DNA of 64,000 nucleotides from Methylobacteriaceae bacterium (GCA_020638195.1 JACKJC010000005.1:186001-250000); one strand, 5' to 3'. Positions 31,135-38,291 are shown, counted from the first letter of the stretch. The notes: generated from the letters alone by a model not told the origin. Numbers and translations: made by a program.

Positions 31135-33126
31135 ATGGCGAACAGTTCATTGGATATGACCGAGCGCGCACGACGCAAAGCGCTCGTCGAAGACTGCCTC
31201 CGCGACGGCTTCGCGCCGATCGGAGTTTCTGGCTCCAAGGGTTCCGCGCTTGAAGAAGCCTGCCGTCGCGACTGCCGCATCACCGGCTTCTTCGCGCGCT
31301 GGCTGCGCATCGAAGAGATGTACGCCCAACACGGACGCCCGGCCTTCGTTCCTGACTTCTCGCTGTTTGTTCCTGCGCCTGATGCTGCCGCGCCCGCGAG
31401 CGCGCCGGCCAGGCCGCGCCGCGTTCCGGCCCTGACCGAACCCAAGGTCGACAAGTCGGCGATGGAGATCGCCCAGGATCGCGCCGATGCGCTCAACGCC
31501 GACATCTGCGCACTTTTGACCGACAGCCGCTATCCGGTGGAGAACCCGGAGGCGATCGTCGTCGATGCCGCCGTCGTGCGCAAGTTCAGCGCCAAGGAAG
31601 GTGAATACATCGACGTGCCGGCCAAGCCGCGCACCTCGATCACCGAGACATTGCGCGTCGCCGGCATCGACGATCCGCGCGGCTTAAAGTTTCTGTTTAC
31701 GGGCGCTCAGAACGACGCCGACGTTCACCCGGAGCTGTGGGCGAACTTCCAGGCCTACGCCGACTTCATCGACGCCGAACTCGTTGCAGGCCCTTCGACC
31801 TACGAGACGCAGTGGTGGAGCGAGAACAACCCGCTCGCGCGCGCCTATGACCCGATCATCGCCGACCACCTGTGTTTCGGCCAGATGAAGATCGGTGACA
31901 ATTTCGTGTTCTGCGGCGAAATGAACACGCTGCAGACCGCGTCCGCGCCGATCTCTGACCTCGTGACCTATTCGCGTGGCCGCTGGGCGGTGTTCCCGCA
32001 TCCCAAGCGACAGCTGAAAAGCGTGCCGTCTACCGATCCAGACGAGCAGGCCCATCAGGTGATGACCACGGGCTACGTCACCAAGCCCAAGGTGATCCCG
32101 CGCAAGGCTGGCATCAAGTCCATTTTCCATCACGTCTACGGGGCTGTCATCGTCGAGTTCGACTCCGATGGCGACCTGTTCTGCCGCCAGATTACGGCGG
32201 ACAACGACGGCTCGTTCTACGACCTCGACCGCCATGTGGCGGACGGCAAGGTCACGACCGGCCATCGCATCGAGTCGCTCGTGTGCGGCGACATCCATCT
32301 GCGCAAGATCAACCGCATCAATGCGCTTGCGACTTTCGGCTTCGATCCGCTCGGATCCAAATCCTCCTACCGCAATTCGGTAGTCGAGACCCTCAAGCCG
32401 AAGCACATCTTCCTCCACGATATCTTCGACAACGAAGCCAGAAACCACCACAACTGCGGCGACAACGCATATTCCTACGAGATGGCCATCCGTGGCCGCG
32501 ACAAGGTGATTGACGAGATCACCGAGGTCGCGATCTTCCTCGATCGCCTCCAGGACGAAAGCCGAGACGTGTGCGTGGTCGAATCCAATCACGACCTCGG
32601 ACTCGAGCGCTATGTGCGCGAGGGACGCTATCGCAACGACGGCCACAACGTCCGCGTCGGGCTGAAGCTCGAAGACCTTTACCTGTCGTTCCGCGAGGAG
32701 CAGGCGAAGGCGCTGGACGCTGGCGTAAAGCCGCCGAGCTACTCCCTGCTCGAAGAGGCCGTGCGCATGATCGAGCCGCTGCCCGGCGTCTCGTGGGTGC
32801 ATGACGGCAAGAGCCGCACGATCGACGACATCGAGCATGGCCACCACTTCTTCCGTGGAGCGAACGGCGCCAAGGGAACCGTGGCCGGTTTTGCCCGCAT
32901 GGGCCGCAAGATGAGCGGCGGCGACAAGCACTCTCCGGAAATCAACGAGGGCGTCTACGTCGCCGGCTGCATGGAGCTGCAGCACGGCTACAACAAGGGG
33001 CCGTCGAGTTGGGCTGTGGCGCACATCGTCCAGTACCCCAACGGCAAGCGCTCGATCATCACCCTGCAGAAGGGGAAGTGGAATGGAGATTGCGGCAAGC
33101 CCCGCATCGCCATGGCCGCAGCGTGA
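31135..33126 (+). CDS. large metallophosphoesterase, T5 A1/Mre11-like nuclease candidate
   Basis: 663 aa from the ATG at 31135 (AAGGTG upstream). The N-terminal 60 residues look like a helix-turn-helix (RRKALVEDCLRDGFAPIG... GSALEEACRRD). From about residue 380 the calcineurin-like order appears: CGDIHLRK (383), HDIFDNEARNHH (about 428), VVESNHDLGLERY (about 482), GHHFFRGANGAKG (about 569) and GDKHSPEIN (about 597). These supply the Asp, His and Asn ligands of a di-metal centre. The architecture recalls phage T5 A1, needed for host DNA degradation. Nuclease function is inferred. Confidence 0.7.
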   Translation: MANSSLDMTERARRKALVEDCLRDGFAPIGVSGSKGSALEEACRRDCRITGFFARWLRIEEMYAQHGRPAFVPDFSLFVPAPDAAAPASAPARPRRVPALTEPKVDKSAMEIAQDRADALNADICALLTDSRYPVENPEAIVVDAAVVRKFSAKEGEYIDVPAKPRTSITETLRVAGIDDPRGLKFLFTGAQNDADVHPELWANFQAYADFIDAELVAGPSTYETQWWSENNPLARAYDPIIADHLCFGQMKIGDNFVFCGEMNTLQTASAPISDLVTYSRGRWAVFPHPKRQLKSVPSTDPDEQAHQVMTTGYVTKPKVIPRKAGIKSIFHHVYGAVIVEFDSDGDLFCRQITADNDGSFYDLDRHVADGKVTTGHRIESLVCGDIHLRKINRINALATFGFDPLGSKSSYRNSVVETLKPKHIFLHDIFDNEARNHHNCGDNAYSYEMAIRGRDKVIDEITEVAIFLDRLQDESRDVCVVESNHDLGLERYVREGRYRNDGHNVRVGLKLEDLYLSFREEQAKALDAGVKPPSYSLLEEAVRMIEPLPGVSWVHDGKSRTIDDIEHGHHFFRGANGAKGTVAGFARMGRKMSGGDKHSPEINEGVYVAGCMELQHGYNKGPSSWAVAHIVQYPNGKRSIITLQKGKWNGDCGKPRIAMAAA

Positions 33127-33133
33127 CCGGCCG

Positions 33134-33149
33134 TTTGCTTGAATGCAAA
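33134..33149 (+). promoter_or_regulatory. TTTGC-N6-GCAAA dyad (copy 3 of 3 identical)
   Basis: An exact 16-bp copy of the elements at 6224 and 8814. It sits 17 bases upstream of the ATG at 33167 and just before its AGAGGAG ribosome binding site. Confidence 0.6.
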
Positions 33150-33166
33150 TAGAAGAGGAGAGCAAA

Positions 33167-33649
33167 ATGCGTGAAGACCACGATGATCTGGTGCATGTCG
33201 ATCGAGCCGACGCCTTGGACAAGTTGCGCGGTCTCGCCGGCAAGTCGGTCTTCGTTGTCGGCGAAGAAACCGACCTCAAGGGCGAGGCCGGCAAGCGCCT
33301 CGACGCCGGCAAGATCCGCTACGACCTGATCCCGGCCGACGCGCTGCACGAGCTGGCCAAGGTCTACACCGCCGGCGCCGCCAAGTACGGCGACAACAAC
33401 TGGCTGAACGGCATGAGCTGGTCGCGCTGCTGGGGCCCGCTTCTGCGTCATGCGTGGAAGTTCTGGCGCGGCGAGGAATACGACGACGAGCCGGGCGGCA
33501 CGGGATGCCACCACATGGCTCTGGTCGCCTGGAACGCCTTCGCGCTGTTCGTCTACGCCACGCGCCGCCTCGGCAAGGACGACCGCACAGTCCTGATCGA
33601 CGCCGAGACCTTCTCGCGCCCGATCAAGCTGCCGGAGAAGGCGGCCTGA
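33167..33649 (+). CDS. DUF5664-type dATP/dGTP diphosphohydrolase-like protein
   Basis: 160 aa from the ATG at 33167 (AGAGGAG upstream). GKRLDAGKIRYDLIPADALHELAKVYTAGAAKYGDNNW (about 46-83), GMSWSRCWGPLLRHAWKFWRGEEYDDEPGG and CHHMALVAWNAFALF are the conserved blocks of the family annotated as dATP/dGTP pyrophosphohydrolase. The RHxWxWxRGE and H-xx-Hxx-W residues probably bind metal and nucleotide. It would reshape the dNTP pool during infection. The biochemical activity of this member is inferred. Confidence 0.78.
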   Translation: MREDHDDLVHVDRADALDKLRGLAGKSVFVVGEETDLKGEAGKRLDAGKIRYDLIPADALHELAKVYTAGAAKYGDNNWLNGMSWSRCWGPLLRHAWKFWRGEEYDDEPGGTGCHHMALVAWNAFALFVYATRRLGKDDRTVLIDAETFSRPIKLPEKAA

Positions 33650-33873
33650 TGAAGCAGTCGCGCCTGCAATCCTTCATGGAGTCGATCGCCAATGTGGCGG
33701 TCGGCTTCGTCCTGTCGTTCCTGACCAATCTGATCGTCATGCCCTGGTTCGGCATGCATCCGTCGGCGTCGGACAGCTTCTGGATCACTGTGATCTTCAC
33801 CGTCATATTGCTGGCGCGATCGTTTGCGCTCAGGCGCGCCTTCGAGGCAATCACGACACGAACAGCAGCGTAA
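33649..33873 (+). CDS. small two-helix membrane protein (DUF7220-like)
   Basis: 74 aa, ATG overlapping the previous stop (TGATG). SRLQSFMESIANVAVGFVLSFLTNLIVMPWFGM, a second hydrophobic segment (SFWITVIFTVILLARSFALR) and RRAFEAI match a conserved phage membrane protein family I know only by this pattern. Function unknown. A strong terminator follows. Confidence 0.7.
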   Translation: MKQSRLQSFMESIANVAVGFVLSFLTNLIVMPWFGMHPSASDSFWITVIFTVILLARSFALRRAFEAITTRTAA

Positions 33874-33898
33874 CCCATTGGTCACAATGCAAAATTAC

Positions 33899-33924
33899 AA
33901 CCGGACCTTGCGTCCGGTTTTTTT
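33899..33924 (+). terminator. strong intrinsic terminator
   Basis: AACCGGAC-CTTGC-GTCCGGTT followed by five further T's (seven T's in all). It closes the plus-strand operon ending with the small membrane protein and insulates the regulator gene at 33963. Confidence 0.9.
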
Positions 33925-33962
33925 GTTGGAACGATTTGCGTTCGTTGTTTGTTTTGCAAACG

Positions 33963-34355
33963 ATGCCAGACCGTATCGCCCATGCTCAGGAGCGTCGTGT
34001 CATCACGGCTCTGATCCTCGATCTGATCGCGATCAGCAATGCGCTGAACGCAGAGGACGGCATGATGCACGTCGACCTTTACGTCATCGGTTGCGCTGTG
34101 CTCATGGGTCAGCTCGAAAATCGCCCGATGAACGCCAGGAAGATATCGCATTACGTCGGAGCCCCGCGATCGACGGTGATCCGGAAACTCCAGCAACTCA
34201 TGGAGTCTGGCGTGGTGGTGAAAGCCGAGGGCAACACATTTCGGATCGATCCCGACTGGCTCAACAGGTCGATGCCGCGTTCAAAGCTCGACCGGTTGAA
34301 GCGCAGAATCTTGCGATCGGCCGTGGAACTGAACAAGCTGTCGAAGGTTGGTTAA
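33963..34355 (+). CDS. winged-helix transcription regulator
   Basis: 130 aa from the ATG at 33963. The helix-turn-helix is visible as RPMNARKISHYVGAPRSTVIRKLQQLMESGVVVKAEGNTFRIDP (about 55-98): recognition helix plus beta wing, as in MarR/GntR-type or phage excision regulators. The N-terminal helices may dimerise. Its upstream region is rich in TTTGC/GCAAA half-sites (33935-33960), including one overlapping the start region, so it may control itself. It is a candidate binder of the dispersed dyad. Confidence 0.7.
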   Translation: MPDRIAHAQERRVITALILDLIAISNALNAEDGMMHVDLYVIGCAVLMGQLENRPMNARKISHYVGAPRSTVIRKLQQLMESGVVVKAEGNTFRIDPDWLNRSMPRSKLDRLKRRILRSAVELNKLSKVG

Positions 34356-34361
34356 CCCCCT

Positions 34362-34374
34362 GCAAATAATTTGC
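34362..34374 (+). promoter_or_regulatory. GCAAAT-A-ATTTGC palindrome in the early control region
   Basis: A perfect 13-bp palindrome made of the same half-sites as the 16-bp dyad but with a shorter spacer. It lies in the 100-base gap between the regulator gene and the gene at 34456, which also contains TGCAAATTCG at 34438 and TGCAAACG over the next start codon. Probable regulatory region. Confidence 0.5.
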
Positions 34375-34455
34375 GTCCATTTTGGACGATTTGCCTAGAC
34401 GACGATTCGTGCATGCGTTATTGCCCCCGCATCGAAATGCAAATTCGAGAGGGTC

Positions 34456-34971
34456 ATGATGCAAACGATTTCCGCCTACCGGGGGTATGATATCGCGCAC
34501 TCTGGTGGGCGGTATTCCGCCACCGATACGGAAACTGGAGCGGTGCTGGTATCGCGCTCGATGAAGCGGCTGACCGGCGGCATCGACGCGATCTGGTCAT
34601 CCCTCGAAGCGCCCATCAAATCCAAGGGCTGGATCGACAAATTTGTCCACGCCGCGCCCGGCGTAGAGATCCGCGTTCCGATCGAACTGAATGTGCTCCA
34701 GCGCGCTGGAGCAATCGGCCTGATGGTCATGGCGCTGTTTGGCGCCTTCTCTCTGCCGAGCCTTCTCGACATCGACCGTGACGGCAAGATCACGGCGGTC
34801 GATTTCCACCATATGATTAACCTTGCCGTCTCAGGATCAACGACCGTCAGCCGCACGGTGCTGATGGATGGGCGCCTATCGAAACTGACGGTGATGGCGA
34901 CGAACAACCCCGCAATCGACTACGAGGTCGCCAGCGCCTCCTTGGAGTTCTTGAGCCCTAGCGCTCCATGA
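34456..34971 (+). CDS. membrane protein with EF-hand/dockerin-like calcium motif
   Basis: 171 aa. The N-terminal domain is short and soluble. A hydrophobic helix (RAGAIGLMVMALFGAFSLPSLL, about 87-108) is followed directly by DIDRDGKITAVDF (about 109-121), which has the spacing of a single EF-hand or dockerin loop (D-x-D-x-D-G-x-I-xxx-D). The rest is beta-like. No family recognised. Its 3' end overlaps the oppositely oriented dCMP deaminase by 14 bases. Confidence 0.6.
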   Translation: MMQTISAYRGYDIAHSGGRYSATDTETGAVLVSRSMKRLTGGIDAIWSSLEAPIKSKGWIDKFVHAAPGVEIRVPIELNVLQRAGAIGLMVMALFGAFSLPSLLDIDRDGKITAVDFHHMINLAVSGSTTVSRTVLMDGRLSKLTVMATNNPAIDYEVASASLEFLSPSAP

Positions 34972-35581
34972 GCGCCATGTACGCCATGTACGTCTCATCC
35001 TCAATTTCCCCACATTTTGCGCATTCGTAGCCGTTCAATCGACTGGGGTCACGGAACCATACATGCTGGCACTCGCGCTTCGTTGGCGCTTGATCCAGCG
35101 CGGAGTCGCCCAAGAAATCGATCTGGACACCAGCCTCATCCAGCATCGTCTGAGCGACGGCGTAGGATGACTGCCAGCGCTCTTCAACTGGCTTGCGCGT
35201 CACCACGCGCTTGATACCCGACTGGATGATCAGCTTGGCGCATTCGCCGCACGGATGCAGCGGCGTGACGTAGATCGTGCAACCGCGCAGATCGCGACGC
35301 GCGAGTACGATGGCATTGGCCTCGGCATGACATACGAAGGCGTACTTGGTCGGCCGATCGTTGAGGCGATCGGCTGTGTCTGCAACGCCTTTCGGGAATC
35401 CGTTGTAGCCGGAGCAGACATCCTCGCCATCGGAGTTGACGATGTAGGCGCCCACCTGCGTGGATGGATCCTTCGAGGCTTTCGCGACCTCGGCGGCGCG
35501 CGCCATGAAGATGCGATCCCAGTCGATTGCGGTTCGCTTGATTTCCGATCCTTCGGCACGAGGTTTGGTTTGCATGCGCAT
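34958..35581 (-). CDS. dCMP deaminase with C-terminal zinc ribbon
   Basis: 207 aa. The cytidine deaminase zinc site is complete: CHAEANAI (His-Ala-Glu) and PLHPCGECAKLI (Cys-xx-Cys). KDPSTQVGAYIV and GYNGFPKGV are typical of dCMP deaminases, which supply dUMP for dTTP. After the domain, residues about 170-195 (CQHVWFRDPSRLNGYECAKCGE) form a Cys-x-His/Cys-xx-Cys knuckle, an unusual addition. The ATG six codons-bases later at 35575 has better ribosome-site spacing and may be the true start. Confidence 0.87.
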   Translation of the reverse strand: MRMQTKPRAEGSEIKRTAIDWDRIFMARAAEVAKASKDPSTQVGAYIVNSDGEDVCSGYNGFPKGVADTADRLNDRPTKYAFVCHAEANAIVLARRDLRGCTIYVTPLHPCGECAKLIIQSGIKRVVTRKPVEERWQSSYAVAQTMLDEAGVQIDFLGDSALDQAPTKRECQHVWFRDPSRLNGYECAKCGEIEDETYMAYMALMER

Positions 35582-35593
35582 TCTCCTTCTCCG

Positions 35594-35609
35594 TTAGCAT
35601 TAATGCAAA
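35594..35609 (-). promoter_or_regulatory. TTTGC-dyad variant upstream of the dCMP deaminase
   Basis: On the minus strand it reads TTTGCATTAATGCTAA, matching 12 of 16 positions of the repeated dyad. It ends 12 bases before the start codon and directly precedes the GGAGAAGGAG ribosome site, the same placement as at 6224 and 33134. Confidence 0.5.
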
Positions 35610-35622
35610 CGAGAAGGCATGC

Positions 35623-35967
35623 TCAAGACAGCGCGATCACCTCGACGCCGTATGATCTGGCCTGCTTTATCATGTCGGTTGTGCCTGCCGCGCCGGGGAA
35701 AGCAACAACCAGGTGGGGCCTCCACTTGTCGAGCATCTCCTTGTTTCGGATCGGACCGGCCGCGTTGCGGTAGCGCTCCCAGTTGGCCGGCATGGAGTCG
35801 TAGGGGCAGCCACGTTCCTTCGCCCAATCCTCGGCGAACTTGTCGGCGCCGGGCGCGCCGCCATTGATGATGAGATCGAAGGCGTACTCGAGGTCGAGGT
35901 AGTCGAGCGCTTCGAACAGCCAGTCGCGGTCGCGGAAGTGCCGGCCGCCGCAGACGATCACGCGCAT
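35623..35967 (-). CDS. SLOG-type DUF2493 protein
   Basis: 114 aa. MRVIVCGGRHFRDRDWLFEALD, LIINGGAPGADKFAEDWAKERG (about 33-54) and HLVVAFPGAAGTTDMIKQARSYGVEVI match DUF2493, a Rossmann-like SLOG family thought to bind or hydrolyse nucleotides. The GGAPGAD loop is the predicted ligand site. It overlaps the upstream regulator by 10 bases. Phage function unknown; SLOG proteins are linked to nucleotide signalling and to defence conflicts. Confidence 0.82.
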   Translation of the reverse strand: MRVIVCGGRHFRDRDWLFEALDYLDLEYAFDLIINGGAPGADKFAEDWAKERGCPYDSMPANWERYRNAAGPIRNKEMLDKWRPHLVVAFPGAAGTTDMIKQARSYGVEVIALS

Positions 35968-36191
35968 TCCAGCAATGGCTCCTTGTCTTCGAACAGCCAG
36001 TCGAGCGTGACGTTAAGCCGTTGTGCGATGGCGATGGCGTTACCCACGGTCGGCTCCTTCTTGCCGCCCAGCAACTCGCTGATGCGGGACTGAGGGATGC
36101 CTGTATCGCGCGCAAGATCGATGCCTTTGACGCCGGCGAAGGCCATGGCCACCCGCATGCGCTGCGGGAAATAGGTCAAGCTTCTGTTCAT
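35958..36191 (-). CDS. XRE/Cro-CI-type helix-turn-helix regulator
   Basis: 77 aa. A single HTH_3 domain: RMRVAMAFAGVKGIDLARDTGIPQSRISELLGGKKEPTVGNAIAIAQRLNVTLDWLFED. No protease or oligomerisation domain, so it is a Cro-like or small repressor rather than a LexA-type CI. It is inside the minus-strand early operon, with its stop overlapping the SLOG gene. Its operator is unknown; the TTTGC dyads are candidates. Confidence 0.88.
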   Translation of the reverse strand: MNRSLTYFPQRMRVAMAFAGVKGIDLARDTGIPQSRISELLGGKKEPTVGNAIAIAQRLNVTLDWLFEDKEPLLECA

Positions 36192-36371
36192 TCATCTCTC
36201 CCTGACCTTGCCCTTGCCGCCACAGGCGCCGCATTTCGGCGATCCATTGTGGTCGTAGTAACCGCTACCTGAGCATGCAGCGCAGGTCACAAGCTTCTTC
36301 CCGTGAACGTGGCGGTCATAGTGTTCCTTCCGTTCAGCCTTGCGCTCCTTCCATCCCATCACTTCATCCAT
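36192..36371 (-). CDS. DnaJ-like zinc finger mini-protein, 59 aa
   Basis: The ATG at 36371 overlaps the preceding TGA (TGATG), giving MDEVMGWKERKAERKEHYDR and then CAACSGSGYYDHNGSPKCGACGGKGKVRER. The two CxxCxGxG motifs form one DnaJ-type zinc module, without any J-domain. Such knuckles mediate protein or RNA contact. The frame extends further upstream but the coupled start is preferred. Confidence 0.65.
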   Translation of the reverse strand: MDEVMGWKERKAERKEHYDRHVHGKKLVTCAACSGSGYYDHNGSPKCGACGGKGKVRER

Positions 36372-36553
36372 CAGCACCACACGATCTTGTCGCCGTACTT
36401 CATCGCGTCGTAGTTCCCAAAAGTCAGGACACCGAACACAGCGGTATTGATTGACCAACGATGCTCGCGCTTCCGCCAGCCGCCAGAGACGAGTTCGTAT
36501 CGCCATCGGCGGCTCAGGTCGGAGTTGCGCTCTGCGCTGCGTGATCGTTTCAT
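36371..36553 (-). CDS. small basic aromatic protein, 60 aa
   Basis: MKRSRSAERNSDLSRRWRYELVSGGWRKREHRW followed by a more hydrophobic part ending KYGDKIVWC. Translationally coupled to the zinc finger protein downstream. No family recognised. Confidence 0.5.
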   Translation of the reverse strand: MKRSRSAERNSDLSRRWRYELVSGGWRKREHRWSINTAVFGVLTFGNYDAMKYGDKIVWC

Positions 36554-36560
36554 CAGTTCC

Positions 36561-36977
36561 TCATGCGTACAGCGCGATGTGGCGCTGGATCATTTCGACA
36601 TTCGCCGGCACGGTCCATTCGTCCGGAAGGATGCAGTTCTTCGGGCAGCCCCAGAACATCGGCGCCATCTGCCAGTCGGCGAAGCCGGCAAGGCCACAGC
36701 CGACGCGCGTCACCCAGAAGGTTCGTTCCGGCATCTCGGCAGCGACGGACTTGAATAGCTCAACCGACCAGAAGATGTCGTCGAGCAGCCTCGGCTTGAG
36801 GTTCTCATCCTTGGTCGGGATGCCGTAGGAATTTCCCTGCAGTCCCTCGCCCTGGCCGTAGATGGCGCCATGGCGTTGGATGGCGACGAGCGCTGCCCCC
36901 TTGCCGTGGCGGCCAGCCAGATTGGAACCAAACACCCAGATGAAGGGTGGCCCATGTTCGATAGGCCTACGCGCCAC
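36561..36977 (-). CDS. macro-domain-like phage protein
   Basis: 138 aa from the GTG at 36977, preceded by GAGGAGG at 7 bases; the start overlaps the previous gene's stop. PFIWVFGSNLAGRHGKGAALVAIQRHGAIYGQGEGLQGNSYGIPTKDENLKP and TFWVTRVGCGLAGFADWQMAPMF are the conserved blocks of a phage-associated macro-like fold. Macro domains bind ADP-ribose, and some remove it from DNA or protein. The catalytic activity here is not established. Confidence 0.7.
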   Translation of the reverse strand: MARRPIEHGPPFIWVFGSNLAGRHGKGAALVAIQRHGAIYGQGEGLQGNSYGIPTKDENLKPRLLDDIFWSVELFKSVAAEMPERTFWVTRVGCGLAGFADWQMAPMFWGCPKNCILPDEWTVPANVEMIQRHIALYA

Positions 36978-37251
36978 GAGTGGCCTCCTCGAACTTGGCC
37001 TGCCACGACTTGATGTGCGGCACGAGCGCCTCGGCGTCGAAGCCGTCGACGTCGGCGTCGTAGGCCAGCATGTCGTTGGCGACCTCCATCGGATCGGCCG
37101 ACATAATCCAGGCCCAGTGCTCATTCTCGGCCGCATTATCGAGGGACTCGTGAACGCGGGCGCGCAGCTGTTCCTCGGTCATTACGACAACCATGTCCAT
37201 CCGGCCATGCAGCGCGTCGTCGAGGCCGGCGATGATCTTGGCTCCGTTCAT
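36967..37251 (-). CDS. hypothetical acidic phage protein, 94 aa
   Basis: The ATG at 37251 has GAAGGAA at good distance. A helical acidic protein (MTEEQLRARVHESLDNAAENEHWAWIM... VPHIKSWQAKFEEATRGA). It overlaps both neighbours by a few bases in the same operon. No family recognised. Confidence 0.6.
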   Translation of the reverse strand: MNGAKIIAGLDDALHGRMDMVVVMTEEQLRARVHESLDNAAENEHWAWIMSADPMEVANDMLAYDADVDGFDAEALVPHIKSWQAKFEEATRGA

Positions 37252-37565
37252 GCTGTCGTTCCTTCTTTTGAGCCAAACAGGCGATCGGCGACGGCGGGAA
37301 AGTCCTTGCGCATCCACTCCTCGTCGTCACACGAGGCGTCATTGTGCAGGATGATGAATTCCTCAGGCAGATAGTCGCCATAACTGCGGACGGCGGCGGC
37401 GGCGAGCGCGCAGTCCTGATGGCATTTGAACATGCCGAAGTCGCCGTCAGCGACGCCGACCGACTTGATGTAGGTCGTGCCCGGCATGATCCATTGAGTG
37501 CAGTGGTCGCAGACGTGCGACACCCGAGCGCAGACGTAGCCCTCAAACAGACAGACGTCGCTCAT
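37248..37565 (-). CDS. Cys/His-rich zinc-binding phage protein, 105 aa
   Basis: From the ATG at 37565, MSDVCLFEGYVCARVSHVCDHCTQWIMPGTTYIK holds a CxxC (CDHC), and FKCHQDC (about 66-72) supplies a second metal pair, as in small LIM- or treble-clef-like domains of phages. The acidic C-terminal half resembles conserved phage proteins of unknown role. Coupled to the upstream membrane protein (ATGA). Confidence 0.62.
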   Translation of the reverse strand: MSDVCLFEGYVCARVSHVCDHCTQWIMPGTTYIKSVGVADGDFGMFKCHQDCALAAAAVRSYGDYLPEEFIILHNDASCDDEEWMRKDFPAVADRLFGSKEGTTA

Positions 37566-37924
37566 CGATACGCCCTGCAATAATCGCCAGAGGCGTAGGT
37601 GCCGGATGGGCAGCTCTCGCTGCGGTCGCGGCGCATGGCAGGCGGCGTATCGCGGCTATTGCCGACGCATCCCGAGCCAGAGGCGTGGTATCCATCGGGG
37701 CAGGCGCCCGTGCCGCCATGGCTACGGCGCATGACAGGCTGCGCGAGGGCGGCGGTGGCGACCAGAACGAGGATCGAGACGATAGCCGCTCCGATCAGAA
37801 CGGACTTGGCTTTGCCCCAAGCTTCGGCCCGCGTCACGCCGCGATATCCGTATTCGACGCTGTAGGCGTGAAGAGCGGCAACGGGCGGGAAACCGATGGC
37901 GCCAACGAGTGTCCAGATGTTCAT
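37562..37924 (-). CDS. membrane protein with Cys-rich C-terminal repeats, 120 aa
   Basis: An N-terminal hydrophobic segment and a second helix (SVLIGAAIVSILVLVATAALAQ, about 41-62) precede a periplasmic tail with two similar Cys units: ACPDGYHASGSGC and SCPSGTYASGDYC. Two disulfide-linked mini-repeats are likely. It may alter the host envelope, for example in superinfection exclusion; this is inference. Confidence 0.6.
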   Translation of the reverse strand: MNIWTLVGAIGFPPVAALHAYSVEYGYRGVTRAEAWGKAKSVLIGAAIVSILVLVATAALAQPVMRRSHGGTGACPDGYHASGSGCVGNSRDTPPAMRRDRSESCPSGTYASGDYCRAYR

Positions 37925-37936
37925 TCGATCCTCCTT

Positions 37937-38230
37937 TTATGCGTTGCCTTCGCCGAAGGCGTCGTGACAGAGCGGCAAGATGTGAAAGAGACCGGCGGCG
38001 CGCACGGCGATGCCGTAATGGCAGCGCTCCAGCAATTCGATCTGCTGCATGAGATCCGCCCGGAGGTAGGCTGCTTCCGCGCACGGTTCGCAGGTCAGGC
38101 ATCGCTTGTCGCCGAGAAACTGCTTCTTGCAGTCGTGACACATGCATAAATAATCGCCGGGGGCATACCCGAAGAACGGGTACTTTCGGCCCTCGACGCG
38201 AGTCGACACGATGGCGCCGTTGAATTGCAT
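37937..38230 (-). CDS. zinc-ribbon-like early phage protein, 97 aa
   Basis: The ATG at 38230 follows GGAGAGAAAA; an in-frame GTG at 38263 is less likely. CMCHDCKKQFLGDKRCLTCEPC (about 29-50) contains several CxxC pairs fit for one or two zinc sites. It is the first gene of the minus-strand operon and lies next to the attachment site. Function unknown. Confidence 0.6.
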   Translation of the reverse strand: MQFNGAIVSTRVEGRKYPFFGYAPGDYLCMCHDCKKQFLGDKRCLTCEPCAEAAYLRADLMQQIELLERCHYGIAVRAAGLFHILPLCHDAFGEGNA

Positions 38231-38291
38231 TTTTCTCTCCGATCTCGCATTATGAAAACGCACGCAGCGTTTGTAAGTTGCTTCGCTAACC

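Noticed and set aside
33167..33649. Claim that the phage has a 2-aminoadenine (Z) genome
   Set aside because: Only a pyrophosphohydrolase-like gene is present; no PurZ, DatZ or DpoZ gene is visible, and many phages with this family have normal DNA.
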